Of a DNA stretch of 64,000 nt, positions 20,410 through 29,088 are shown piece by piece. Within the stretch, counting starts at the first letter, position 1, and each line of letters begins with the position of its first letter. Origin of the DNA: Kribbella sp. NBC_01245 (GTDB lineage Bacteria; Actinomycetota; Actinomycetes; Propionibacteriales; Kribbellaceae); contig NZ_CP108487.1 of assembly GCF_036226525.1 (NCBI RefSeq), forward strand, positions 558,001 to 622,000, read 5' to 3'. The position numbers and the translations under genes were made by a program. The notes beneath the pieces were generated by a model. The model was not told the origin of the DNA. It worked only from the letters and a program-made list of their open reading frames with translations, and made no database searches.

Positions 20410-21356
20410 GCGGATCTCCTCCGTCGGAGCAGCTGGACGCAGATGGTCAGGACGAGGGTGGCGACGAACAGCAGTACCGCGCCGGCCGAGCCGACCCCGA
20501 GCCGGTTCTGTTCCAGGCCCAGCTTGTAGATAAGGGTCATCACGACTTCTGTCGAGCCGTTCGGCCCGCCGTTGGTCAACAGGAAGACCTCGGTGAAGCT
20601 GCGGAAACCACGCACCGCGGCGAGCACGAACAGGATCGCGAAGACCGGCCGGAGCCCGGGCAGCGTCACGTGCAGGATCCGCTGCTTGGTGGAAGCGCCG
20701 TCGACCGTGGCCGCCTCGTACAGACCGCGGTCGATACCGGCCAGGCCCGCGAGGAATATCATCATGTCGTACGGCGCACCGCGCCAGATCCCCGTCAGCA
20801 TGATCGAGCCGAGCGACGTGTCCGGATGGTTGATGAACCCCGACGGACCGAGCCCGATCAGGCCGATGACCTGGTTCATCAGGCCCTCGCTGGTCGGGTG
20901 GTACATGATCCGCCACAACTCGGCGACCACGGCCATCGGTACGACGACCGGCAGGAACGCCGCCGACCGGATGAAGCTCAGCTTCCGGGTCTGGCCCTCG
21001 ACCAGGAGCGCCAGCCCGAACCCGAGCGCCATCGAACCACCGGTCTGCCCGATGGCGAGCAGGATGGTGTTCCAGGTCGCGGAGCGGAAGCTCTCCGAGG
21101 TGAGGATCTCCGCGTAGTTGGCAGCGCCGACCCAGGTGTTGCCGAGGTAGGGGCGGACCTCCTGCACCGACATCGAGACGGCCTGCGCCATCGGGATGAA
21201 CTTGAAGTACAGGAAGAGGATCAGCGCGGGTGCCAGGAAGAGCCAGGGCACCCACCACTGGCCGATCCGACGCCGACGGGTCCAGCCCGTCGACGCGGTC
21301 GGTGGCGGTGGAGTCTTTACCGACGCCGTCACAGGCGCCGCCTCGCGAACACTCAC
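20406..21356 (-). CDS. Carbohydrate ABC transporter permease (MalF type)
   Basis: The 316-residue protein has a short cytoplasmic N-tail, six membrane segments and the EAA motif YEAATVDGASTKQRILHVTLP. The GTG start overlaps the TGA of the binding-protein gene (21353-21356) and the gene overlaps the next permease, so the three are translationally coupled. The family is CUT1 of the ABC importers. Confidence 0.92.
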   Translation of the reverse strand: MSVREAAPVTASVKTPPPPTASTGWTRRRRIGQWWVPWLFLAPALILFLYFKFIPMAQAVSMSVQEVRPYLGNTWVGAANYAEILTSESFRSATWNTILLAIGQTGGSMALGFGLALLVEGQTRKLSFIRSAAFLPVVVPMAVVAELWRIMYHPTSEGLMNQVIGLIGLGPSGFINHPDTSLGSIMLTGIWRGAPYDMMIFLAGLAGIDRGLYEAATVDGASTKQRILHVTLPGLRPVFAILFVLAAVRGFRSFTEVFLLTNGGPNGSTEVVMTLIYKLGLEQNRLGVGSAGAVLLFVATLVLTICVQLLRRRRSA

Positions 21357-22681
21357 GACGCGCCGATGCCCTGCTGGCTAAGGGTTTCGCCCAGCTTCTG
21401 GTCGAGCTTGGTGAGCTCGGCGTTCAGGTCGAGGCCGCAGTCGGCGATCAGGGCGTTGATCGTGTCGGCGGTCGTCTGACGTACGGGCGTCCAGTTCGGG
21501 ATCGACGGCGCGTAGCGGCTGCCGTCGCGGTAGGCGTCGGCGTACACCTTCCACCGCGGGTCGTTGCGAACCGTGGCGATGTCGACGGTCTTGTTCACCG
21601 GCAGCTGCACGATGAAGGCCTTTTCGCCTTCCATACCGATCTTCTGGCCCTCGGGCGAGATCGCGAAGCTGGCGAACTTGTCCTGCGCCGCCTCATTGGC
21701 CGAGCCCGCCATCAGGTAGACGCTGCCGCCCTCGGCTAGCACGGTCGCGTCCTTCGGGCCCTTCGGCGCGGGAACGACCTCGTACTTGTCCTTGCCGAGA
21801 GCCTTGTCGAAGCGCGCCAGCAGGTACGGACCGACGACGTACATGCCGGTTCGGCCGGCCTCGAACGTCTCGTTGGTCGGGGGAGTGTCCATGGTCGCCG
21901 CGCCGGGCTGGACCACCTTCGACGTACAGGCGAGGTCGCGGAACCACTTGGTGGCGGCCACCGACTCGGGGGTCGACATGGCCGGCTTGTACGAGCCGTC
22001 GGCCTGCTTGGCGATGAAGTCGCCGCCACCGGCCCAGAGGAAGTTCGAGAAGTACCAGGAGGCGTAGCCGCGCTTGGTCGAGCCCGGAACGGCCAGGCCG
22101 TACGTGTCCGGCTTGCCGTTGCCGTCAGGGTCCTCGGTGGTGAAGGCCTTCGCCAGGGTTGCCAGCTGGTCCCAGTTCGTCGGCACGGGCTGGCCGACCT
22201 TCTGCCGCCAGTCCTTGCGGATCAGCAGGGCTGCCGCCTGCGCGGAGTACGGCACGCCGTACGTCTTGCCGTCGCCCGACTTCGCCGCGTCGAGCGCGGG
22301 CTGAAGAAGTTGGTCGCTGCCCTTGATGGCGGCCAGGTTCACCTCGCGGACGATGCCCTGGGTGACCATCGTGCCGAGCTGCGAGGAGTCGTTCATGACG
22401 ATGTCCGGCAGATCCTTCTGCGCGGCACGTTGCGAGAGCTTGGTCTCGAAGTCGTCGAAGATCGCGGTGACCTCGACCTTCTGGCCGGTCGCCTGCTCGA
22501 AGGCCGCGGCGAGCTTCTTCATGCCCTTCTCACCGTCGCCACCGGGCGTGGTGCGGGCCCACAGCTCGAGCGGGGCGTTCGGATCCTGGGCGACCTTCTC
22601 GGCGCCACCCGTACTACAGCCCGCGACTAACAACGCCGTCATCCCGGCAATCGCGGCGATCAACTTGGGTGACCTAGACAT
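21353..22681 (-). CDS. Sugar-binding lipoprotein of CUT1 ABC importer
   Basis: The 442-residue extracellular solute-binding protein has a lipoprotein signal (LLVAGC, lipidated C22) and the family 1 fold (DLPDIVMNDSSQLGTMV, YGVPYSAQAAALLIRKDW). The ATG at 22681 is the first start after the promoter region, and the open frame further upstream crosses the operator and is rejected. It is the first gene of the - strand operon: binding protein, two permeases, PL6 lyase, AraC, PL6 lyase. Confidence 0.92.
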   Translation of the reverse strand: MSRSPKLIAAIAGMTALLVAGCSTGGAEKVAQDPNAPLELWARTTPGGDGEKGMKKLAAAFEQATGQKVEVTAIFDDFETKLSQRAAQKDLPDIVMNDSSQLGTMVTQGIVREVNLAAIKGSDQLLQPALDAAKSGDGKTYGVPYSAQAAALLIRKDWRQKVGQPVPTNWDQLATLAKAFTTEDPDGNGKPDTYGLAVPGSTKRGYASWYFSNFLWAGGGDFIAKQADGSYKPAMSTPESVAATKWFRDLACTSKVVQPGAATMDTPPTNETFEAGRTGMYVVGPYLLARFDKALGKDKYEVVPAPKGPKDATVLAEGGSVYLMAGSANEAAQDKFASFAISPEGQKIGMEGEKAFIVQLPVNKTVDIATVRNDPRWKVYADAYRDGSRYAPSIPNWTPVRQTTADTINALIADCGLDLNAELTKLDQKLGETLSQQGIGAS

Positions 22682-22698
22682 CCCAGCTCTCCTATCCA

Positions 22699-22727
22699 AG
22701 CATCGGGATTGGTTGTTTTCCGATGCT
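22699..22727. promoter_or_regulatory. Candidate operator between binding protein and GH89 gene
   Basis: AGCATCGG (22699-22706) and its exact reverse complement CCGATGCT (22720-22727) lie 18-46 bp upstream of the binding-protein start in an AT-rich stretch. The divergent GH89 gene starts at 22941. The dyad could bind the locus AraC protein or a LacI-type repressor. Which one, if either, is unknown. Confidence 0.4.
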
Positions 22728-22940
22728 ATTTCGTCGCAAGATAGCGCTTTCCAAGCCTGAAGGTCAATGATTCGTCCGATGTCTACTTCTGGTGATCGGC
22801 GTTCATTTGTGATGCCCAGGCGACGACCGGTTGCGCTTGGCTTGCGCGTTACTGCTCGAAGGGTTGACCCGGTGAGCAGTGATGGACTAGTTATGAAGCG
22901 TCTGATCATAATCCGTCCACAGGAAAGCCGAGGTCAGCAG

Positions 22941-25900
22941 ATGCCCCGTAGCCGAATACGTCAATGTCTCGCCGTCGGGATCGCGCTCTCACTTCTTCTA
23001 CCCGTCGGCGCTGAGGCTGCGCCGACCTCAGGTTGGGACGTTGAGCCGGTCCGGGACGTGGTCGAACGGCTCTTGCCGGCCAAGCAGGCCCGGCAGATCT
23101 CGTTGCATCCGCTTTCTGGCGGCCGGGAGAGCTTCACGATCGGTGCGACCGATGGCGGGCAGGTGCGGATCTCGGCCACCGGGCCGAGCGCGATGCTGGC
23201 CGGGTTCAACGCCTACCTGGACCGGGTCGCCCGCGTCGACGTCTCCTGGAACGGCGATTCGCTGAACCGGCTCCCGGACAAGCTCCCTCTTCCGCGCCGG
23301 GAGATCCGGCAGGACGCGAGCGTCGCGAACCGGTTCGCCCTGAACGACACCGATGACGGCTACACGGGCGCTTACCGGACGTGGGCCGACTGGGAGCGCG
23401 AGATCGACGTACTCGCCTTGCATGGGATCAACCAGATGTTCGTGCCGGTCGGCACCGAGGCGGTGTACCTCGACACGTTCCGCCAGTTCGGCTACTCCGA
23501 GGCGGAGTTGCTCCAGTGGATCCCGCAGCCGAGCCACCAGCCGTGGTGGTTGTTGCAGAACATGAGCTCGTTCCCGTCCGCGGTCACGGCTGACCAGGTG
23601 CGGGAGCGGGCTGAGCTTGGCGCGAAGATCGTCCGGCGGTTGCGCGAGCTCGGGATCACGCCGGTGCTTCCGGGGTACTTCGGCACGGTTCCGCCGGGGT
23701 TCGCCGCGAAGGTGCCGGGCGCACGGATTGTGCCGCAGGGTGGTTGGGTCGGCTTCACACGGCCGGATTGGCTCGATCCGACCAGCGCGCCTTTCGCGGA
23801 CGTCGCGGCCGCGTTCTACGCCAGCTCGACCCGGCTGTTGGGGTCGTCGACGCATTACAAGATGGACTTGTTGCACGAGGGAGGCAGCCCGGGCCCGGTG
23901 CCCGTTGGCGCCGCGAGCGTGGCCGTTCGGGATGCCCTCGACGCGGCACGTCCGGGCGCGATCTGGGTGTTCCTCGGCTGGCAGAACAACCCTCGGCCCG
24001 ACACGCTGGCTGCGATCGACCGTCGGCGTGTGCTGATCGTCGACGGGCTCTCCGACCGGTACGCCGATACCGACCGGAACGCGACCTGGCCGGATACGAC
24101 GTACGCCTTCGGGTCGATCTGGAACTTCGGCGGTCACACCACGATGGGCGCCAACACCGGCGTCTGGGAGGACCGGTTCTGGCGCTGGCGGGCCAAGGCG
24201 GGCAGCCCGCTCGACGGCATCGCGGTCATGCCCGAGGCGAGTGATAACAACCCCGCGGCGTTCGACTATCTGACCGGGTTGGCCTGGCGTTCCGGGCCGG
24301 TCGACCCCAAGGCTTGGTTTGCGGATTGGGCGGCGCGACGGTACGGGGGCACGGACGCGTTTGCGGCGAGCGCCTGGCAGACGATCGGCCGGACGGCGTA
24401 CGCGATGCCGGCCGACGGGTGGAGCGAGGCCCAGGACGGGTTGTTCGCGATGGTGCCCTCGCTGACCCGGCGGACGGCCGCCAGCTGGTCGCCCGAGAGC
24501 ATGCGGTACGACGCGACCGCGTTCGCTTTGGCACTCCCGGCATTGCTGCGAGTGGACCCGAAGCTGCGCGCGACGTCGTCGTACCGCTATGACCTGATGG
24601 ACGTGACCCGGCAGGTGCTGTCGAACCGTAGCCGGACGTTGCTGCCGCGGATCAAGGCGGCGTACGACGGCAAGGACCGGGCTGAACTGGATCGGCTGGC
24701 CGGGATCTGGATGCGGTATCTCGGTCTGCTCGACGAGGTGACGGCGACGAACCGGCAGACCATGCTCGGCCCTTGGCTGGCGGACGCCGGCTCGGGGCAC
24801 AGCGCTCGCACCTTGCTCACCGTCTGGGGCCACCGGGCCGGGTACGACGCCGGGCTTGGCGACTACGCCAACCGCGAGTGGTCTGGTCTGATCAGTGGCT
24901 ACTACGCCCCGCGCTGGAAGGCGTACCTTGACGAGTTGTCGGCCGCGCTGCGGGATAACCGTGCGCCGACGAGCTTCGACTGGTACCAGCGTGGTGCCGA
25001 CTGGGCGGCGAGTAGCGAATCGTTGCCGACGGCCCCTATCGGCGATATCCACGCGGTGGCGGGCCGGGTGCTCGACGTGCTGCGGTCCGAGCCGGAGCCC
25101 GTTACCGCGACTGCGACGGTCGATCCTGCAAACGTTCCCGACGGAGCGAGTGCGACCGTCTCGGTTCGGCTCCGGAATACCGATCCGTTTAGTGTTGCCA
25201 AGCAGGTGCGGGTGGCGCTCGAGGCGCCGAACGGCTCGGGTCTTACGGTTCGCGAGCCGGTGGTGGAGCTGGCAGACCTGGCGCCGAACGGAGAGGCGAC
25301 CGCGACGTTCAGCGTCCAGGCGTCTGGTACGGCGACGGAGTTCTTCGCCACGCTGACGGCGTCGGTCACGTCGACGCCTGCGGGTCGGCAGACGTCCGCC
25401 GTACGGGTGATGCGGGCCGGTCCGGTCGCCGGGGCTCTCACGCGATCCACCAACGCAGCGGTCTTCGGTCAGCTCGGTGATCGCTATCTGATCGAGGGTG
25501 GCGGCAACGATCTTTGGGGTTCGACCAAGCACTTCGGTTCGATCTATCGACGTGGTGTGTTGGCGCCGGGCGCGACGGTAACTACACGAGTAGATCGCCA
25601 GGATCCGAGTGGTCCGTGGGCTCGTGCGGGTGTCATCGCGAGCACCGACCTGGCGGGGAACGACGGCCGCGGATTCCTTAACATCGCGGTGACGCCACAG
25701 AACGGCTGCGTCTTCTCGTACGACTCGAACAATGATGGGACGCTGGACCGTTTCGCCCAACTGACCGGTCTGACGGCACCACTGTGGGTCCGGCTCACTC
25801 GCGTCGGCGACACCGTCACGGGCTCCTGCAGCACCGACGGCACTACCTGGCGCGCCGCCGGTACAACGACGGTCCCGCCCGGCGCCACCCTCGACGCCGG

Positions 25901-25976
25901 TCTCTTCATGACCGCCGCCAACGGCGGCTCCGGCACCCGCGGCGCCGCCGAATTCACCACCTTCCACATCAGCTGA
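22941..25976 (+). CDS. GH89 alpha-N-acetylglucosaminidase, secreted, with NEW3 and C-terminal accessory domain
   Basis: The 1011-residue precursor has a Sec signal (IRQCLAVGIALSLLLPVGAEA). The NAGLU (GH89) N-domain and catalytic barrel run to about residue 700. E313 (DLLHEGG) and E432 (VMPEAS) sit where the acid/base and nucleophile of GH89 are found. A NEW3-type beta domain follows (~715-815), then a ~180-residue DUF1349-like lectin fold. GH89 enzymes release terminal alpha-linked GlcNAc, as in heparan sulfate or alpha-1,4-GlcNAc mucin glycans. Divergent from the PL6/ABC operon, it points to an amino-sugar-containing, uronate-rich glycan as the target. ATG 22941 follows GAGG; upstream frames lack a signal peptide. 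Confidence 0.9.
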   Translation: MPRSRIRQCLAVGIALSLLLPVGAEAAPTSGWDVEPVRDVVERLLPAKQARQISLHPLSGGRESFTIGATDGGQVRISATGPSAMLAGFNAYLDRVARVDVSWNGDSLNRLPDKLPLPRREIRQDASVANRFALNDTDDGYTGAYRTWADWEREIDVLALHGINQMFVPVGTEAVYLDTFRQFGYSEAELLQWIPQPSHQPWWLLQNMSSFPSAVTADQVRERAELGAKIVRRLRELGITPVLPGYFGTVPPGFAAKVPGARIVPQGGWVGFTRPDWLDPTSAPFADVAAAFYASSTRLLGSSTHYKMDLLHEGGSPGPVPVGAASVAVRDALDAARPGAIWVFLGWQNNPRPDTLAAIDRRRVLIVDGLSDRYADTDRNATWPDTTYAFGSIWNFGGHTTMGANTGVWEDRFWRWRAKAGSPLDGIAVMPEASDNNPAAFDYLTGLAWRSGPVDPKAWFADWAARRYGGTDAFAASAWQTIGRTAYAMPADGWSEAQDGLFAMVPSLTRRTAASWSPESMRYDATAFALALPALLRVDPKLRATSSYRYDLMDVTRQVLSNRSRTLLPRIKAAYDGKDRAELDRLAGIWMRYLGLLDEVTATNRQTMLGPWLADAGSGHSARTLLTVWGHRAGYDAGLGDYANREWSGLISGYYAPRWKAYLDELSAALRDNRAPTSFDWYQRGADWAASSESLPTAPIGDIHAVAGRVLDVLRSEPEPVTATATVDPANVPDGASATVSVRLRNTDPFSVAKQVRVALEAPNGSGLTVREPVVELADLAPNGEATATFSVQASGTATEFFATLTASVTSTPAGRQTSAVRVMRAGPVAGALTRSTNAAVFGQLGDRYLIEGGGNDLWGSTKHFGSIYRRGVLAPGATVTTRVDRQDPSGPWARAGVIASTDLAGNDGRGFLNIAVTPQNGCVFSYDSNNDGTLDRFAQLTGLTAPLWVRLTRVGDTVTGSCSTDGTTWRAAGTTTVPPGATLDAGLFMTAANGGSGTRGAAEFTTFHIS

Positions 25977-26007
25977 ACCCGACCGACGGACGCGAACCTC
26001 CCACCTT

Positions 26008-26095
26008 GCGTTGATTCGTCTGCCTCCGCTCGCCCATTCCGCGGCGAGTTCGCCTAAAAGCGGACGCATGCGGGCGGATTCGGACGAATCAACGC
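26008..26095. repeat. Long imperfect hairpin after the GH89 gene
   Basis: GCGTTGATTCGTC (26008-26020) is exactly inverted at 26083-26095. Pairing continues inward with mismatches (TCCGC, CGC, CAT segments) to a stem of about 30 bp. It starts 31 bp after the GH89 stop and could be its terminator. Confidence 0.65.
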
Positions 26096-26237
26096 CAAAC
26101 GCCGGCCCGGCACCACCTCCGCCCCGGCAGGGCTCGTCGGCAGTTGGTCGGGCGTTCGCTTTTGAGCTGTGGACGGGGCCCGTGGAGGTGGCGTAGTTTG
26201 CGCGGAGTTGTTCGTTCTGGTGCAGATGGAGACTGTG

Positions 26238-27242
26238 ATGAACAGATTTGCCAGGTTTGGTCTTGCGTTCGTGCTTGGGATCGGAGGCGTCGGGCTGGTC
26301 GAGCCGGCGGTGGCGGGTCGGCCCGGGGAGGAGGTTCGGGTGTTGACCTGGAACATCCTGCATGGGGGATTGGGGGAGTCGTCCGATGACGTCGTGAACA
26401 AGCGGCAGACCATCGATCAGATCGTCGCGGTCCGGCCGGATGTGTTCTTCTCGGTTGAGACCTATGGCGTGGGTCCGGCCATCGTGGACGCACTCAGCAG
26501 CAGGGCGGGCAAAGGGAAGTACTACTCGGCGCAGATCACGCCGGGAAGCGGGCAAGGCCAGGACAACCTGTGGGTTTTCAGCCGCTATCCGATCGTGCGG
26601 AAGTACCCGGCTGTCAGCGGTGGCGGGATCAGCTCGTTCAACTTCGGCGGCGTACGCGTCAAGCTGCCGAATGGCCGCGGGCTCAACCTGTTCCCGATCT
26701 GGACGACGTACACGAACCCGTGGATCGGCGACTTGATCGACGAGAACGCCAACGATGTCGTCGCCGGCCGGCCGCTTCGGCACAGCGCGACGGAGATCGA
26801 GCACGCCGAGCGGGCCCAACTGGCGCAGACGGGCGAGATCCTCAGGCAGCTCCACCGCGTACTCGACGGGAACTCCGACGCGACTCTGGTTGGCGGCGAC
26901 CTCAACACGGTACCGAGTAGTGACTGGTCCGCGGCGAATGCCGGCTGCCCGAGCCACTACGGTCAGGCCTTCGACTTCCGCACCACCGAGCAGTGGACCG
27001 ATGCGGGATTCACGGACACCTATCGCGCGGCCAATCCTGACGCCTGTACGGCGGCTGGCCGGACCTGGAGCCCGCACGAGCCGGCCGACCTCGTTCCGCA
27101 ACGCATCGACTTCACGTTTGCCCGAGGCAACGATCTGCGAGTGGTCGGCTCCCACACCTTGGATCAGCGACTGTCGCAACACGGCCCTGGCATCTTCTAC
27201 TCCGACCACGCCGCGGTAGTGACCGACCTCCGCCTCGACTAG
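26238..27242 (+). CDS. Secreted endonuclease/exonuclease/phosphatase (EEP) family protein
   Basis: The 334-residue precursor has a Sec signal (FGLAFVLGIGGVGLVEPAVAG). The EEP fold motifs appear in order: LTWNILHGG (metal-binding Asn), a VETYG Glu, VGGDLNTVP (Asp/Asn pair) and a C-terminal SDHAAVVTDL (catalytic His). Secreted members act as nucleases, sphingomyelinases or phosphoesterases, and the sequence does not say which. The ATG at 26238 follows GGAG. The TAG stop lies in the CTAG shared with the convergent aminotransferase gene. Confidence 0.85.
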   Translation: MNRFARFGLAFVLGIGGVGLVEPAVAGRPGEEVRVLTWNILHGGLGESSDDVVNKRQTIDQIVAVRPDVFFSVETYGVGPAIVDALSSRAGKGKYYSAQITPGSGQGQDNLWVFSRYPIVRKYPAVSGGGISSFNFGGVRVKLPNGRGLNLFPIWTTYTNPWIGDLIDENANDVVAGRPLRHSATEIEHAERAQLAQTGEILRQLHRVLDGNSDATLVGGDLNTVPSSDWSAANAGCPSHYGQAFDFRTTEQWTDAGFTDTYRAANPDACTAAGRTWSPHEPADLVPQRIDFTFARGNDLRVVGSHTLDQRLSQHGPGIFYSDHAAVVTDLRLD

Positions 27243-28504
27243 CCGAGAGCCGCGACGGCCTTGATGACCTGGTCGACCTGCTCGGGCGTGGTGACGATAC
27301 TCGTGCCGAATCGCAGCAGGGGGTTGTCGTACGGCGTGACGCTGGCGACGATCTTGTGCTCCTCGCGCAACCTCTTCACGGCCTCGCCAGGGCTGAGGTT
27401 TTTCGGGGAGCACATCACCAGGCCGGCGGACAATTCCGGGTCCTTCGGGGTGACAAGGGTGACGGTGTTGATGCCGGCCAGGCCGTTCTTGAGCCGGGTC
27501 GCCTGTTCGGTGATGCGGGCGGCGATCCGGTCACGGCCAATGGCCTGGTGAAACGCGAACGCCTCCGGCACCGCCCACCGATGCTCGAACGAGTGGTAAC
27601 CACCCGGCGTGGCCATCCGTCCCGGCCCGTTCGTACCCGAAAAGCTCGGGATCAGCGGGGCGACGGCGTCCCACGCCCGGCCCCAAAGCAGACCGGTGCC
27701 GCGCGGGCCGAACAGCCACTTGTGCGTGCCAGTGGTGAAGAAGTCGCAGCTGAGCTCCGCCACCGCGAGATCCACCGCGCCGAAACCGTGCACGCCGTCG
27801 ACGAACAAGAGCGCCCGGTCCTGCGCCGCTCGATTCGCGTTGACCGTGGCGAGCATGTCGGCGATCGCCTTGATGGGCAGGCGTACGCCGGTGCTGGAGT
27901 GGACCCACGTGACAACCACCAGCCGCGTTTTCGGGCCGATCGCGGCCTTCAGCCGGGCCACGATATCGCCGGAGTTCGCGGCGACGGGATCGTCGTACAA
28001 CCTCGCCCGGCGTACGACGGCACCGGTGCGGGTGGTGAGTTTGGCCAGGGCGTCGTGAGTGCCGAAGAAGTCGTGCTCGGTGGTGACGACGTCCTGGCCG
28101 GGCCTGATGCGAATGCCCGCGCAAAGCAGGCCCATTCCCATCGTGGTGCTATCCGTAAGCGCGACGTCGTCCGGCCGAACGCCGTCGCCGAGATAGCCGG
28201 CCGCCGCCGTACGCGCCTTCTCCTCCAGCTCGAAGGCGTGCTCCAAGACGGAGGCGGTGTCGGTGTCGAGCGCCGTACGGTGCTGGTTGATCGCGTCCCG
28301 GACCGGCGCCGGGTGCGAGGCGAGCATGAACGCGCCGAACTGCGCGACGTCGGTACCTAGCGCGAACTGGGCCCGGACCGATTCCCAGTCCTTCGGGTCG
28401 AACGGTTTGGCCGCGTCCGGCTTGCCGTCATCCGTGCACCCAGCCAGTACGGCGCCCGCGCCGAGCGCCAGCCCTGCCCCGAGCACACTTCGTCTGCCGA
28501 CCAT
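27239..28504 (-). CDS. PLP-dependent aminotransferase class V, predicted exported lipoprotein
   Basis: The 421-residue protein has the class V aminotransferase fold of the isopenicillin-N epimerase/cysteine desulfurase-like group. The Schiff-base lysine is K262 in GTHKWLFG, after the PLP aspartate in VDGVHGFGAVD. What is unusual is the N terminus: GRRSVLGAGLALGAGAVLAGC is a twin-arginine signal with a lipobox (C23). The enzyme would fold with its cofactor in the cytoplasm and then be exported and lipid-anchored. The substrate is unknown. The start is at MVGRR. The stop shares the CTAG palindrome 27239-27242 with the convergent EEP gene. Confidence 0.85.
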   Translation of the reverse strand: MVGRRSVLGAGLALGAGAVLAGCTDDGKPDAAKPFDPKDWESVRAQFALGTDVAQFGAFMLASHPAPVRDAINQHRTALDTDTASVLEHAFELEEKARTAAAGYLGDGVRPDDVALTDSTTMGMGLLCAGIRIRPGQDVVTTEHDFFGTHDALAKLTTRTGAVVRRARLYDDPVAANSGDIVARLKAAIGPKTRLVVVTWVHSSTGVRLPIKAIADMLATVNANRAAQDRALLFVDGVHGFGAVDLAVAELSCDFFTTGTHKWLFGPRGTGLLWGRAWDAVAPLIPSFSGTNGPGRMATPGGYHSFEHRWAVPEAFAFHQAIGRDRIAARITEQATRLKNGLAGINTVTLVTPKDPELSAGLVMCSPKNLSPGEAVKRLREEHKIVASVTPYDNPLLRFGTSIVTTPEQVDQVIKAVAALG

Positions 28505-28534
28505 GTCACCCCTCCTACCCAGATCCGTGCGGCC

Positions 28535-28822
28535 TCACGACCCCCATTGACCACGATGTACGACTTGCTCGACCCCACGCCGCCGTTCGGCCATACCGGT
28601 GTCGATGTACCAGTACGGCGCGGGCCATTTGGCCTCGGCCTTGTCCTGCCAGCCCTTGTCCGGTTGGGCATAGCGCTCGAGGAAGGCCCAGCCCTGGGCG
28701 AAACCGGCGGAGGGTGCTCGCAGCGCGCTGGCCAGGATTCGCTCCACGGCCTCGGGCGCGAGTGGGCGGTCAGCGAACTGTCGCACCATGCGCCGACGGC
28801 GGATCACCTCAGCGAACCCCAC
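28535..28822 (-). pseudogene. Nitroreductase-family relic with internal deletion
   Basis: The 95 codons begin MGFAEVIRRRRMVRQFADRPLAP, the standard nitroreductase (FMN-binding) N terminus, up to SAGFAQGWAFL. The frame then jumps in frame to ERYAQPDKGW and KWPAPYWYIDTG, which in intact relatives lies some 50 residues later. It ends in an unrelated tail after only about a third of the usual ~200 residues. The middle and the C-terminal half, including most FMN contacts, are missing. This is best read as a decaying gene. The calls rest on recalled family sequence, not alignment. Confidence 0.7.
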
Positions 28823-28850
28823 CCCCGCACTGTACGACGATCCCAGGTCT

Positions 28851-28946
28851 CTTCTTTATTCCGCGAGTGGTCGCATCTGGTCCGCACGGTAGACGCCTGC
28901 CGCGCCAAGGCTCGGACCAGATGCGACCACTCGCGGAATAAAGAAG
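28851..28946. repeat. Perfect 34-bp inverted repeat (GACCACTCGCGG family)
   Basis: The arms 28851-28884 and 28913-28946 are exact reverse complements around a 28-nt spacer. Each arm contains GACCACTCGCGG (or its complement) followed by GCATCTGG-type sequence, the same core as at 9631, 30471 and 63695. It lies between the 5' ends of the nitroreductase relic (-) and the serine hydrolase (+). Confidence 0.95.
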
Positions 28947-29088
28947 TGGGTGCGCTAGCAGGTGGTGGGGTGGTTGGCAAGGGTGGTTGCGGGAGTACTG
29001 GTTGGCCAGGTAGCGGGATCGTTCGGGATGGCGCCGTTGGCGAATGCTGGACAGGTCCGAAAGTCGCCGTCCAGCAAGGAGAAAGTCC

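Noticed and set aside
19543..21258. A 571-codon frame spanning both permease genes
   Set aside because: Its first half is an out-of-frame reading of the first permease. The real genes are the 288- and 316-residue permeases with a 4-bp overlap, so there is no fusion or frameshift.
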